64,000 nt of DNA from Trueperella pecoris (GTDB lineage Bacteria; Actinomycetota; Actinomycetes; Actinomycetales; Actinomycetaceae). Position numbers and translations under genes: made by a program. The stretch lies in the NCBI RefSeq assembly GCF_014926385.1, contig NZ_CP053291.1, forward strand, positions 868,001 to 932,000, read 5' to 3'. Every line of letters starts with the position of its first letter. Positions within the stretch are counted from its first letter, which is position 1. Shown here piece after piece: positions 53,853-61,536 of the stretch. The notes below the pieces were generated by a model. It was not told where the DNA came from. It saw only the letters and a list, made by a program, of their open reading frames with translations, and searched no databases.

Positions 53853-55073
53853 ATGAGAGTCGATCTGCTCACGCGCGAATATCCTCCGCACGTCTATGGA
53901 GGAGCCGGTGTTCATGTTACGGAGCTTGCCAAGGTCCTCAAGGCGCACGCCGAAGTACACGTACACGCCTTTGACGGCCCGCGCGAGGAAAACGGCAACG
54001 GCGCCACTGTCCATGGCTACTCTGACCTGCCGGAGCTTGCCGATGCCAACGGGACGCTCAAGACTCTCGGGGTAGATTTGTTGATTGCGGACAAGACCGC
54101 CGGAGCGGATCTTGTCCACTCCCACACATGGTATGCGAATATGGCCGGGCACCTGTCCAAGCTCATGTTCGGCATTCCGCACGTGATCTCGGCGCATTCG
54201 CTTGAGCCCCTTCGCCCGTGGAAACGCGAGCAGCTCGGTGGTGGTTATGAGATTTCCTCCTGGATCGAGAAGACGGCCTACGAGGCGGCGGACGGCATTG
54301 TCGCCGTTTCGAACGGCATGCGCGAGGACATCCTGCGCTCCTATCCCCATGTGGATCCGGATAGGGTGCGCGTGATTCATAACGGGATCGACCTCGAGGA
54401 CTGGAAGGCGCCGCGGTCGGAGGAGGAGTGGGCCAGTGCCCGCGAGTATTTCAGTTCCTACGGCCTGGATCCTGATCAGCCGACCATCATCTTTGTCGGG
54501 CGCATCACCCGCCAGAAGGGCGTTCCGGGCCTGCTTCGTGCTCTGAAGTATGTGCCCGAGGACGTGCAGGTGATCCTGTGTGCTGGCGCCCCGGACACGA
54601 AGGAGATTTTGGACGAGACGCGGGCCTTGGTTGAGGACCTGCAGAAGACTCGCGAGGGCGTCGTGTGGATCGACGAGCACCTGCCACACGAGAAAATTGT
54701 GGCGCTCGAGGCGTGTTCGACCACGTTCGTCACGCCCTCCGTCTACGAGCCGCTCGGCATCGTCAACCTCGAAGCCATGGCCGTCGGGTTGCCCGTTGTG
54801 GGTACGAAGACTGGTGGAATTCCCGATTGTATCGACGACGGCGTCACCGGCACGCTCGTGCCCATCGATCAAAAGCAGGACGGCACGGGCACTCCGCTCG
54901 ATCCGGACACCTTTGAGAAGGACCTGGGGCTTGCCCTGGCCGACATGGTTGCCGACCCTCAGCGCGCCAAGGAGATGGGCCTGGCCGGGCGCAAGCGCGT
55001 GGAGGAGCATTTCTCCTGGGAGTCTATCGCTATCAAGACGATGGCCTTCTACGAGGACATCCTCGCCCGGTAG
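53853..55073 (+). CDS. glgA: Glycogen synthase (GT4 family, actinobacterial type)
   Basis: This 406-residue GT4 glycosyltransferase begins RVDLLTREYPPHVYGGAGVHV, with the glycine-rich loop for the sugar donor. It has HSHTWYANMAG and the C-terminal EPLGIVNLEAMAVGLPVV motif (ExxxxxxxE). Actinobacterial proteins of this type use ADP-glucose, and some make maltose-1-phosphate (GlgM). The divergent glgC supports ADP-glucose use, but the acceptor cannot be decided. GAAAGGAAA precedes the ATG at 53853. Confidence 0.92.
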   Translation: MRVDLLTREYPPHVYGGAGVHVTELAKVLKAHAEVHVHAFDGPREENGNGATVHGYSDLPELADANGTLKTLGVDLLIADKTAGADLVHSHTWYANMAGHLSKLMFGIPHVISAHSLEPLRPWKREQLGGGYEISSWIEKTAYEAADGIVAVSNGMREDILRSYPHVDPDRVRVIHNGIDLEDWKAPRSEEEWASAREYFSSYGLDPDQPTIIFVGRITRQKGVPGLLRALKYVPEDVQVILCAGAPDTKEILDETRALVEDLQKTREGVVWIDEHLPHEKIVALEACSTTFVTPSVYEPLGIVNLEAMAVGLPVVGTKTGGIPDCIDDGVTGTLVPIDQKQDGTGTPLDPDTFEKDLGLALADMVADPQRAKEMGLAGRKRVEEHFSWESIAIKTMAFYEDILAR

Positions 55074-55094
55074 ACCCGCTTATTACAGGCCAAA

Positions 55095-55136
55095 ACGGGG
55101 AGGTCGGCGCGCTACCACGCACGCCGACCTCCCCGT
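55095..55136 (+). terminator. Terminator after glgA
   Basis: ACGGGGAGGTCGGCG and its complement form a perfect 15-bp stem with a 12-nt loop, ending 5 bp before the next promoter's -10. It has no T-tract. Confidence 0.85.
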
Positions 55137-55140
55137 CAAC

Positions 55141-55146
55141 TAGGCT
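55141..55146 (+). promoter_or_regulatory. Putative -10 element (TAGGCT) of the orphan ABC ATPase
   Basis: TAGGCT ends 7 nt before the ATG at 55154, favouring that codon over the ATG at 55148. There is no ribosome-binding site. Confidence 0.45.
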
Positions 55147-55153
55147 TATGGGC

Positions 55154-55936
55154 ATGGGAGATGTTTTAGAGGTAAATGACGTCATCGTCCGCCGCGGCGG
55201 ACGCCGAATTATCGACGGTATCGACTGGTCGGTCAACGAAGGAGAACGTTGGGTTGTGCTCGGCCCCAACGGCGCCGGCAAGACGACGCTCGTGCGGCTC
55301 GTCTCGGGCCGCATGCATCCGACGTCGGGCAAAGTGACGATCATTGGCGAAGAACTCGGTCACACGGACGTCTCCGAGCTTTATCCGCTCGTTGGGCTTT
55401 CATCTTCCGCGCTCGATCAGCGCATCAACGACGCCGAAACGGTCCTCAACGTTGTACGAAGCGCTGCCTACGGCGTCGTAGGCACGTGGAAAGAAAGCTA
55501 CGAGGATCAGGACGACGCGCGAGCCCTCGAGCTTCTCGCTGTCCTCGGCGTGGCCGAACTGGCCGAGCGCACGTGGGGCACACTGTCGTCTGGGGAACGC
55601 AAGCGGGTGGGAATTGCGCGGGCCCTCATGCCTGACCCTGAGGTTCTCATTCTTGATGAGCCGGCATCGGGCCTCGATCTGGGCGGTCGTGAGCACCTGC
55701 TCGCCTCCCTGTCGGCGCTCGCCGGGGGAATCTATGCGCCGGTCATGGTCCTCGTGACACACCACGTGGAGGACATCCCGGAGGGCTTCACTCACGGCCT
55801 CCTCCTCAAAGACGGCAAGGTTGCGGCCAGCGGCCCGCTCGAGGACGTCATGACTTCGCAAACGCTGTCTGAGGTTTTCGACGTTGAGGTCGAGGTCAAG
55901 GCCGAGGGTGGCCGATTCTCCGCAAAGGCGAAGTAG
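55154..55936 (+). CDS. Orphan ABC-type ATP-binding protein
   Basis: The 260-residue single-domain ATPase has Walker A GPNGAGKTT (37-45), signature LSSGERKR (second residue of LSGGE changed to serine), Walker B VLILDEPASGLDLGG and the H-loop VTHHVEDIPEGF. The HHVEDIPEGF form is typical of the YlmA/ModF-like soluble group, which has no permease partner. No permease gene lies nearby. Role unknown. Confidence 0.85.
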   Translation: MGDVLEVNDVIVRRGGRRIIDGIDWSVNEGERWVVLGPNGAGKTTLVRLVSGRMHPTSGKVTIIGEELGHTDVSELYPLVGLSSSALDQRINDAETVLNVVRSAAYGVVGTWKESYEDQDDARALELLAVLGVAELAERTWGTLSSGERKRVGIARALMPDPEVLILDEPASGLDLGGREHLLASLSALAGGIYAPVMVLVTHHVEDIPEGFTHGLLLKDGKVAASGPLEDVMTSQTLSEVFDVEVEVKAEGGRFSAKAK

Positions 55937-55958
55937 GGCAAACAGACCCGGGCGCACA

Positions 55959-55971
55959 GGGAAGTATTCCC
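55959..55971. promoter_or_regulatory. Short palindrome in front of nfeD
   Basis: GGGAA-GTA-TTCCC lies 76 bp before nfeD. A TAGACT hexamer at 56007-56012 could be the nfeD -10. The palindrome could be an operator or a small hairpin; no regulator is implied. Confidence 0.3.
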
Positions 55972-56046
55972 CTCGCAGGCGTAGCTGCCAATGGCCGATT
56001 CGCACGTAGACTTGGGTGGACGCAACATTCACGAGATGGGATTTTC

Positions 56047-56481
56047 ATGGCTTGGGGTATTTGGGCAATCATCACCGTCGTCCTGCTCATCGCAGAGACG
56101 CTGACGGTTGATTTTCTCTTCATGATGTTTGCAGCAGGCACGCTTGCTGCGACCATCACTTCAGTGGTCACACCTCACGCGCTAGCGCTTCAGATCGTGA
56201 TCTTCGGCATCGTTGCCATTCTCGGTATCGTCTTCGTTCGCCCGTGGGCGCGCAAGCACGTCAACGATTCCTCCCACGGGGAATCAAACGTGTATGCGAT
56301 GACCGGGCAGATGGGCTACGCCCTCTGCGAGGTCGACGTCAAGGGCGGACGCGTCAAGGTCGGCGGCGAAGTATGGAGTGCAAAGACGCCAGGAGCTGTG
56401 ATTGCGGAAGGCACCGCCGTCGTTATTCAAAGTGTGGAAGGCGCACGAGTCGTCGTCACACCCTTCCACAATGAGTCCTAG
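56047..56481 (+). CDS. NfeD-like membrane protein
   Basis: This 144-residue short NfeD protein has two or three membrane helices (residues 3-75) and a C-terminal OB-fold domain (about 85-144, GQMGYALCEVDVKGGRVKVGG...VVVTP). NfeD partners SPFH proteins in membrane microdomains, and an SPFH gene follows 20 bp later, so the pair very likely works together. The ribosome-binding site is weak (GAGATGGGA). Confidence 0.9.
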   Translation: MAWGIWAIITVVLLIAETLTVDFLFMMFAAGTLAATITSVVTPHALALQIVIFGIVAILGIVFVRPWARKHVNDSSHGESNVYAMTGQMGYALCEVDVKGGRVKVGGEVWSAKTPGAVIAEGTAVVIQSVEGARVVVTPFHNES

Positions 56482-56501
56482 CACAACAGAAAGTAGGAGT
56501 C

Positions 56502-57626
56502 ATGCCAGACAACATGGTTTTGCTCGTCTTCCTTGCGATACTGGCGCTGCTTGTCGTCGTCATTATCGCCAAGTCCGTCATCCAGGTTCATCAGGGGTTC
56601 ACGGTCATCATCGAGCGGCTCGGAAAGTACAACAAGACGCTTCGTCCTGGTCTGCACTTCCTGATCCCGTTCTTCGATTCGGTCCGTCAACGCATCGACA
56701 TGCGTGAACAGGTCGTGCCGTTCCCGCCGCAACCGGTGATTACATCGGACAACATCGTTGTCAACATTGACACGGTCATCTACTACCAGGTCACTCAGCC
56801 TGAGGCAGCCACCTACGAGATCGCCGATCCTATGTCAGCCATCGAGCAACTGGCAGTGACAACGCTACGTAACATCATCGGATCGATGGACATGGAGCAG
56901 GCGCTGACCGGTCGCGACCAGATCAACGGTCAGCTACGTGGCGTACTCGACGAGGCGACCGGCCGTTGGGGCATTCGCGTCTCGCGCGTGGAGCTGAAGG
57001 CCATCGACCCGCCGGCAACTGTCCAGTCCGCGATGGAGCAGCAGATGAAGGCCGAGCGTGATCGCCGTGCCGCGATCCTCACCGCCGAGGGTGTTAAGCA
57101 GTCCGCGATTCTCCGCGCCGAGGGCGAGAAGCAGTCCGCGATTCTCCGCGCCGAAGGCTCTGCACAGTCGGCCATCCTGGAGGCTCAGGGCGAATCGCGA
57201 GCGATCTTGCAGGTGTTCGACGCTATCCACCGCGGAAATGCCGATCCGAAGCTGCTGTCCTACGAGTATCTCAAGGTGCTTCCGCAGATCGCCGATTCGC
57301 AGTCCTCGAAGCTGTGGATTGTTCCGACCGAACTGACCGCGGCGCTCGACGCCGTCACCAAGGGCTTCACCGGCCGCGCCGGCGACGAGCCCGTCACCGT
57401 CAACTTCGATGGGCTCGATGAGGACATCGCGGACTCGCTCGCCTCAACCAATCTCCAGGATGTGGGGGCGGCGCTTGCCGACGCACGCGGGGAGGCCAGC
57501 CGCGCCTCGTCCGAGGCGGAAGAGTCCGGCACCCATTCGGGCAAGACGTTCAACCCACGCGTGGAGGTCGGCCAGCAGCCCAGCGTTGTTGACCCGATTC
57601 CTTCCACCGAGGATGAGCTGAACTAA
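56502..57626 (+). CDS. SPFH/Band 7 (stomatin-like) membrane protein
   Basis: The 374-residue protein has an N-terminal membrane helix (6-25) and an SPFH domain (about 27-180, with the family-typical GLHFLIPFFDSVRQRIDMRE). A helical stretch of KQSAILRAEGE-type repeats (about 185-225) and a low-complexity tail follow. A 33-bp unit is duplicated almost exactly at 57096-57161. Proteins of this type form ring-like scaffolds that organise membrane domains and proteolysis, usually with NfeD. GTAGGAG lies before the ATG; a terminator follows. Confidence 0.92.
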   Translation: MPDNMVLLVFLAILALLVVVIIAKSVIQVHQGFTVIIERLGKYNKTLRPGLHFLIPFFDSVRQRIDMREQVVPFPPQPVITSDNIVVNIDTVIYYQVTQPEAATYEIADPMSAIEQLAVTTLRNIIGSMDMEQALTGRDQINGQLRGVLDEATGRWGIRVSRVELKAIDPPATVQSAMEQQMKAERDRRAAILTAEGVKQSAILRAEGEKQSAILRAEGSAQSAILEAQGESRAILQVFDAIHRGNADPKLLSYEYLKVLPQIADSQSSKLWIVPTELTAALDAVTKGFTGRAGDEPVTVNFDGLDEDIADSLASTNLQDVGAALADARGEASRASSEAEESGTHSGKTFNPRVEVGQQPSVVDPIPSTEDELN

Positions 57627-57635
57627 AAGGATGGG

Positions 57636-57662
57636 GCGGCCGCTAGCATTTCTAGCGGCCGC
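57636..57662 (+). terminator. Terminator after the SPFH gene
   Basis: GCGGCCGCTAG / CTAGCGGCCGC forms an 11-bp perfect stem with a 5-nt loop, followed by TTCTG. It lies 9 bp after the stop. Confidence 0.85.
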
Positions 57663-57684
57663 TTCTGCGCATTTTGTGGCAAAG

Positions 57685-57690
57685 TAGCAT
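57685..57690 (+). promoter_or_regulatory. Putative -10 element (TAGCAT) of the SpoU methyltransferase
   Basis: TAGCAT is followed by CCGTG and the ATG at 57696. A GTG at 57693 is the alternative start. No Shine-Dalgarno sequence is present. Confidence 0.4.
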
Positions 57691-57695
57691 CCGTG

Positions 57696-58508
57696 ATGAT
57701 TAACGTGACTGACCTTTCCGATCCCCGCCTCGACGACTTTCTGCGGCTCACCGACGTGGCCTTGCGCCGCAAGCTTGAAAGCGAACGTGGGCTCTTTCTG
57801 GCCGAGGGCGAGAAGGTCATTCGGCGCGCGGTCGTGGCTGGATACCGCCCGCGGTCGGCCGTGATGACGCATCGGTGGCTCGAAAGCCTTGGCGGATTGT
57901 TCGACGACGACGTCGCACTCTTCGTCCTCCCGGACGATCTCCTCGAGCAGCTGACTGGTTTCCGCGTTCACCGCGGTGCTATCGCTTCTTTCGACCGTCC
58001 TGCGCTACCAAGCGTGGAGAGCTTCTTGAACTCGATACCGCGAGCGCGACGCCTATTCGTCCTCGAAGACCTCGTTGATCATACGAATGTGGGTGCAATT
58101 TTCCGTTCTGCAGCCGCGCTGGGGGTAGACGGGGTGCTCGTGACCGAGCACTGTGCTGATCCGCTCTACCGGCGCTCGGTCAAGGTGTCGATGGGGACGG
58201 TGTTTCAGGTGCCATGGACCCGCGTCGATCACTGGCCGCGGTCGATCGGTCAGCTGTCCACAGCAGGGTGGACGACGGCGTCGTTAGCCCTCACGGACCG
58301 CGCCGTTTCGCTGGACGAATTCGCCGCGATGGAACCCGCGCGTGAGGGAAAGGTCGCGCTGATTTTAGGCACGGAAGGTGACGGCTTGTCCCGCAGAACG
58401 ATGGCGAATTCAGACTACGTCGTGACGATCCCGATGGCGGGAGGGATTGATTCGCTCAACGTTGCGGCCACAAGCGCGGTGGCTGCTTGGGCGCTGAAGC
58501 CGCGTTAG
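57696..58508 (+). CDS. SpoU/TrmH-family RNA 2'-O-methyltransferase
   Basis: This 270-residue enzyme has an N-terminal L30e-like substrate-binding domain (about 25-100) and a SPOUT methyltransferase domain. The three SpoU motifs are visible: DHTNVGAIFRSAAALG (motif 1), ALILGTEGDGLS (motif 2) and IPMAGGIDSLNVAATSAVAAW (motif 3). It methylates tRNA or rRNA; the exact site cannot be read from sequence. Its TAG stop overlaps the TAA stop of the convergent XRE gene. Confidence 0.92.
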   Translation: MINVTDLSDPRLDDFLRLTDVALRRKLESERGLFLAEGEKVIRRAVVAGYRPRSAVMTHRWLESLGGLFDDDVALFVLPDDLLEQLTGFRVHRGAIASFDRPALPSVESFLNSIPRARRLFVLEDLVDHTNVGAIFRSAAALGVDGVLVTEHCADPLYRRSVKVSMGTVFQVPWTRVDHWPRSIGQLSTAGWTTASLALTDRAVSLDEFAAMEPAREGKVALILGTEGDGLSRRTMANSDYVVTIPMAGGIDSLNVAATSAVAAWALKPR

Positions 58509-58804
58509 GACGCTTTGGTGAGGTTCTCCATGGTGTCGTAGTCCTCGAGCGCCTGTCTGAGGAGGTCGGCAACGGAGCAGTCGAATACCCGTGCGAGCTT
58601 GATCAGTGTGTTGAGCCGCGGGTTGGCAGGGTTGTTGGACTTGCGGTCTGCCCGGCCGTATTCGAGAAGCTGATAATGGTTACGGTTGATGTCGGCCTCG
58701 AGTGCCACCTGTTCCTGTGTCAGGCCCAGGCGCTTGCGATGGTTAATGAGCGTCTTGCCGAAAGTGGACGCGAAGGCGCGTTCGGCTGCAGAATGTTCGG
58801 TCAC
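58505..58804 (-). CDS. XRE-family transcriptional regulator
   Basis: The protein of about 99 residues has a Cro/CI helix-turn-helix (TLINHRKRLGLTQEQVALEADINRNHYQLLEYGR) and a short C-terminal helix. The GTG at 58802-58804 is the likely start, because inverted repeats that look like its operator lie just upstream (58816-58853). An in-frame ATG at 58886-58888 would put those repeats inside the gene. It diverges from the LPNTG surface-protein gene, with 179 bp between the starts, and could control it. This is inferred from position only. Confidence 0.8.
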   Translation of the reverse strand: MTEHSAAERAFASTFGKTLINHRKRLGLTQEQVALEADINRNHYQLLEYGRADRKSNNPANPRLNTLIKLARVFDCSVADLLRQALEDYDTMENLTKAS

Positions 58805-58815
58805 ATGCCTATATT

Positions 58816-58853
58816 CCGTGTTTACACGGCAAGAGTCTGCAGGGTAAACACGG
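58816..58853. promoter_or_regulatory. Inverted repeats between XRE regulator and surface-protein gene
   Basis: CCGTGTTTAC (58816-58825) and its exact reverse complement GTAAACACGG (58844-58853) are 18 bp apart. The first also forms a local dyad CCGTGT-TT-ACACGG (58816-58829). The layout of one full and one half site fits an operator for the XRE protein encoded 12 bp away. Confidence 0.55.
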
Positions 58854-58880
58854 CATTGGCCATTTTGTGACGCAGAAAAA

Positions 58881-58917
58881 TTATCCACATGTTCGTCAGT
58901 GGTATCGGTTGTCCACT
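58881..58917 (+). promoter_or_regulatory. Two DnaA-box-like sequences
   Basis: TTATCCACA (58881-58889) is identical to the E. coli consensus DnaA box. TTGTCCACT (58909-58917) differs by one base from the actinobacterial TTGTCCACA form. They have the same orientation and are 28 bp apart, in front of the LPNTG protein gene. Confidence 0.5.
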
Positions 58918-58983
58918 TTTGAATGTTTTTGAAAAACGTCGGCGTTCGGTTTTAGCCATGATGAGCTCGTCGAAGGGAAAATC

Positions 58984-60372
58984 ATGCAAACAAACATTCG
59001 TCGATCAATTCTGATTCTTTTGCTGGGCGCTGCGCTGGCGGTGCTCGCACCCTCTGCCTCGGCGGCGGAGCGGCACTGGGAGCGCCTATCCTCAGAAGAT
59101 AGTAGATGGGCAGGGATCACAAGCGAGGGCGTCCCCATAGCTGTCTGCACGGGCGACACCCAGCTGAATTTCACTTTTCAGCAAGGCCTGGAGAACGCCG
59201 ACTTTACGAGCTATACCGAGACGGTGGCGGGGGAGGAGTATGTCCGCCACGGCACCGAGAGGGGGCCGGATACAACAATTGCCGCTTCAAAGACGGGCGT
59301 CGCCGCGGCGGTCCTCGATTTGTGGGGGTCGCAAACTGTGGACGGCGTTCCTCCTGAGGTTTTCACGATTGCTCTCCACGAGCTCGCGGGCGGCGGATAC
59401 GGCATCAGTGCCACGGGCAACGCCGAGTGGAGGGAGCAGGCACGCGATCTCTTAGGTGAGGCGGCTAAGCTCGCGGGTCCTCATCGCGCCGGAGATATCA
59501 GCTATGGTGAGGCGTCTGTGACGGGCTTTACCGTTGTTGGCCGGGCAGGAGTGCCGATTTCAGGAATCCCGTTCCGCGCCGAGCTCAGTGGCGGCGTTTG
59601 GGCCGATACGGGCCAGTCTGTCCTCGAGGGGTACACGCAGGGTGCTGCGCAGCGGTTTGCGATCTCCGAATCTCGGGGCGAACTGGCCATACGCGTGGTC
59701 TACACCGATATCCCTGGCCATTCATTGAAGACGGGGCACCACGAAGTGGCCCAAGATATGCATATGCCGGGCGAGCGTGGCACTGTCGAACAGGAGGCGG
59801 TACTCCGCCAGGCTGTGCCCAACGTGGCCATATCCACTCGCGCTTCGGTTGACCTCACCGGTGACAATGCCACGATTACCGACATGATCAAGGTCGATGC
59901 GAATGCGTGGCCGGTCGAGGAGGGCCAGGCGGCCGTCTATGACATCGTGGCCGATCTCTACGGTCCGTTTGACAGCCAGCTGCCAGAACAGAAGCATGTG
60001 CCGGAGGGTCTGGTGGCGCATTCCACGATTCCGCTCAGCATCAACGCGCCGGGCGAATACGGGATCTCCTTCGATGACAGGATCGACAGTGGTTGGTACA
60101 CCGTCGTCGTCAGGGGTGAGTTTCAGGGGCGAGATGAGCCTGCGGCGCGCGTGGTCATGCCCTTCTTCGAACCCGCCGAAACCGTGTTCGTGGAAAGGCC
60201 CAGCGCAACGCCGATCGTTCCCGCAACAGCGCCCGTCGCAGAGGTGAGCCCGAACGCCGGGACTGGTCCGGCTCGCGAGCTACCGAATACGGGAGGCGAA
60301 GTTTCAGGGCTCACACTCCTTGCGGTCGGTCTGGCAGGAGGGGGCGGGGCGCTACTGATGCGTCGGCGCTAG
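58984..60372 (+). CDS. LPXTG-type (LPNTG) cell-wall-anchored surface protein
   Basis: This 462-residue protein has a signal peptide (cleavage near ASA-AERHW, about residue 27), a large extracellular region, and a C-terminal sortase signal. That signal is LPNTG at 433-437, then a hydrophobic stretch and RRR. There is one cysteine (Cys55, in AVCTGD). The segment GVAAAVLDLWGSQ with a later HELAGG recalls the N-terminal domain of other actinobacterial LPXTG proteins, some of which hold thioester bonds, but the TQxA-type glutamine motif is missing. AAGGGA precedes the ATG. It is convergent with trmL with no bases between the stop codons. No sortase gene is present in the window. Confidence 0.85.
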   Translation: MQTNIRRSILILLLGAALAVLAPSASAAERHWERLSSEDSRWAGITSEGVPIAVCTGDTQLNFTFQQGLENADFTSYTETVAGEEYVRHGTERGPDTTIAASKTGVAAAVLDLWGSQTVDGVPPEVFTIALHELAGGGYGISATGNAEWREQARDLLGEAAKLAGPHRAGDISYGEASVTGFTVVGRAGVPISGIPFRAELSGGVWADTGQSVLEGYTQGAAQRFAISESRGELAIRVVYTDIPGHSLKTGHHEVAQDMHMPGERGTVEQEAVLRQAVPNVAISTRASVDLTGDNATITDMIKVDANAWPVEEGQAAVYDIVADLYGPFDSQLPEQKHVPEGLVAHSTIPLSINAPGEYGISFDDRIDSGWYTVVVRGEFQGRDEPAARVVMPFFEPAETVFVERPSATPIVPATAPVAEVSPNAGTGPARELPNTGGEVSGLTLLAVGLAGGGGALLMRRR

Positions 60373-60843
60373 CTACATCGCCGCATCTGCGAAACTCAGT
60401 TGGCGCCACGCCTCGTAGAGGGCGATGGATGCCGAGTTGGCAAGATTAAGCGATCGCCGGCCGGGCAACATGGGAATCCTCAGCATCTTCGTAATCCGGG
60501 GATCGTCGAGCACAGATTCCGGTAGCCCGGTCGGCTCCGTGCCAAACAGGAGGATGTCGTCTTCACGGTAGGCTTCGTCGGCGTAATTGTTCGAGGTGTG
60601 GCCGGTGAAGGCGAAAATTCGACGGTGGGGGCCGAAGTACTCTTTTGCATCCTGCCAAGATTTATGAATGACGAGGTCGGCGAGGTCGTGATAGTCGAGG
60701 CCTGCGCGCTTGAGATGAGCGTCGTCGAAATTAAAAGCCAGCGGTTCAATAAGGTGCAGACGGGCGCCCGTGCAGGCCGCTAGGCGGATGGCGTTACCCG
60801 TGTTGCCGGGAATCTTGGGTTCATGAAAAACAAAATCGAGCAC
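60373..60843 (-). CDS. trmL: tRNA (cytidine/uridine-34-2'-O)-methyltransferase TrmL
   Basis: This 156-residue minimal SPOUT enzyme methylates the wobble ribose of certain tRNA-Leu. The family landmarks are EPKIPGNTGNAIRLAACTGARLHLIEPL at the N-terminus, LLFGTEPTGLP, and RIPMLPGRRSLNLANSASIALYE at the C-terminus. The GTG at 60841-60843 is required for the N-terminus LDFVFHEP. TAAGCT lies exactly six bases upstream, and no independent leader is visible. The first codons double as the 3' arm and T-tract of the terminator of the upstream PEBP gene. Confidence 0.93.
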   Translation of the reverse strand: MLDFVFHEPKIPGNTGNAIRLAACTGARLHLIEPLAFNFDDAHLKRAGLDYHDLADLVIHKSWQDAKEYFGPHRRIFAFTGHTSNNYADEAYREDDILLFGTEPTGLPESVLDDPRITKMLRIPMLPGRRSLNLANSASIALYEAWRQLSFADAAM

Positions 60844-60871
60844 CCACCTAGCTTAGCGTGGGTGCTCGATT
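60834..60871 (-). terminator. Terminator of the PEBP gene overlapping the trmL promoter and start
   Basis: AATCGAGCACCCAC / GTGGGTGCTCGATT is a perfect 14-bp stem with a 10-nt loop. Read on the minus strand it begins 5 nt after the PEBP stop and is followed by TTGTTTTTC. The loop contains TAAGCT, the probable trmL -10. The 3' arm contains the trmL GTG, and the T-run lies in codons 4-6. Confidence 0.85.
60850..60855 (-). promoter_or_regulatory. Putative trmL -10 element (TAAGCT) in the terminator loop
   Basis: On the minus strand TAAGCT is followed by AGGTGG and the GTG start codon, giving the 6-nt spacing of the other probable leaderless genes. Confidence 0.5.
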
Positions 60872-60876
60872 CTGAG

Positions 60877-61410
60877 CTATCGCTGGTAGGTCACGGTCAG
60901 TTGCGCCCGTGCGATTGTATGGAAGACGGTGTGGAATGCGGCGGTTGCCGGCGTCGTGTCTTCGGGGTCCAGTTCGAGAGAAGGGACGTCGAGGGCGTGC
61001 ACCACGAAAATATAGCGATGCGGGTGGACGTCTCCTTCTGGGGGTGCGGCACCGTAGTAGGCGAATTCGTTGGCATCGTTGCGGATGTGGCTGGCGGCAC
61101 CGGGAAGGGTGAGGTCATGGTGGCCCGCGCCTTCGGCCAGTGATGTCGTGGTGTCGTCGAGGTCTAAGACAGTCCAGTGCCAGTAGCCGGACGGCGTCGG
61201 CGCATCTGGATCAAAACATGTGACGGCAAAGCCTTGTGTCTGCTCGGGAAAGCCTGACCACTCAAGGGCAGGAGAAATGTTGTCCTTGAATCCGAGGTGC
61301 TTATCGGGCATCGTCCCGCCGTCGGACATCGTGGGGCTCGTCAGGGTGAAGGAGGGGACGTGGGGGAGGAGGTCGTAGGGGTTGGGTGCGGGAGGTCGTT
61401 CTAGGTTCAT
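60877..61410 (-). CDS. PEBP/YbhB-family protein
   Basis: This 177-residue phosphatidylethanolamine-binding-protein homologue, of the Raf-kinase-inhibitor/YbhB group, has NISPALEWSGFPEQTQGFAV, the ligand-pocket DPDAPTPSGYWHWTV and the C-terminal HRYIFVVHALDV. Bacterial members are small soluble proteins of unclear role. The ATG at 61408-61410 has TATAGT six bases upstream and no ribosome-binding site, so the mRNA is probably leaderless. An ATG nine codons earlier would sit upstream of that hexamer and is less likely. Confidence 0.9.
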   Translation of the reverse strand: MNLERPPAPNPYDLLPHVPSFTLTSPTMSDGGTMPDKHLGFKDNISPALEWSGFPEQTQGFAVTCFDPDAPTPSGYWHWTVLDLDDTTTSLAEGAGHHDLTLPGAASHIRNDANEFAYYGAAPPEGDVHPHRYIFVVHALDVPSLELDPEDTTPATAAFHTVFHTIARAQLTVTYQR

Positions 61411-61416
61411 GCTTGC

Positions 61417-61422
61417 ACTATA
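61417..61422 (-). promoter_or_regulatory. Putative -10 element (TATAGT) of the PEBP gene
   Basis: On the minus strand TATAGT is followed by GCAAGC and the ATG. It is the best -10 match among the probable leaderless genes together with that of argC. Confidence 0.55.
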
Positions 61423-61512
61423 TGCGATGAGGCTCACAAGTGTGCGGAAGTGTGGGTGGGCGCGCGTGGACGCCTGGCTAGTTTTTGTCGGAGCTTACCC
61501 CTACGATGAATG

Positions 61513-61528
61513 TCGAACAAGTGTTCGA
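61513..61528 (+). promoter_or_regulatory. LexA (SOS) box of the mutagenesis cassette
   Basis: TCGAAC-AAGT-GTTCGA is a perfect palindrome matching the actinobacterial/Bacillus-type LexA site (CGAACNNNNGTTCG). It lies 9-24 bp before imuA', within or just after the promoter, so LexA would block transcription until DNA damage. Confidence 0.9.
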
Positions 61529-61536
61529 GGAGGTGA

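Noticed and set aside
58881-58917. DnaA boxes suggesting a replication origin
   Set aside because: Only two boxes are present, without dnaA, dnaN or an AT-rich unwinding region. A local regulatory role or chance is more likely.
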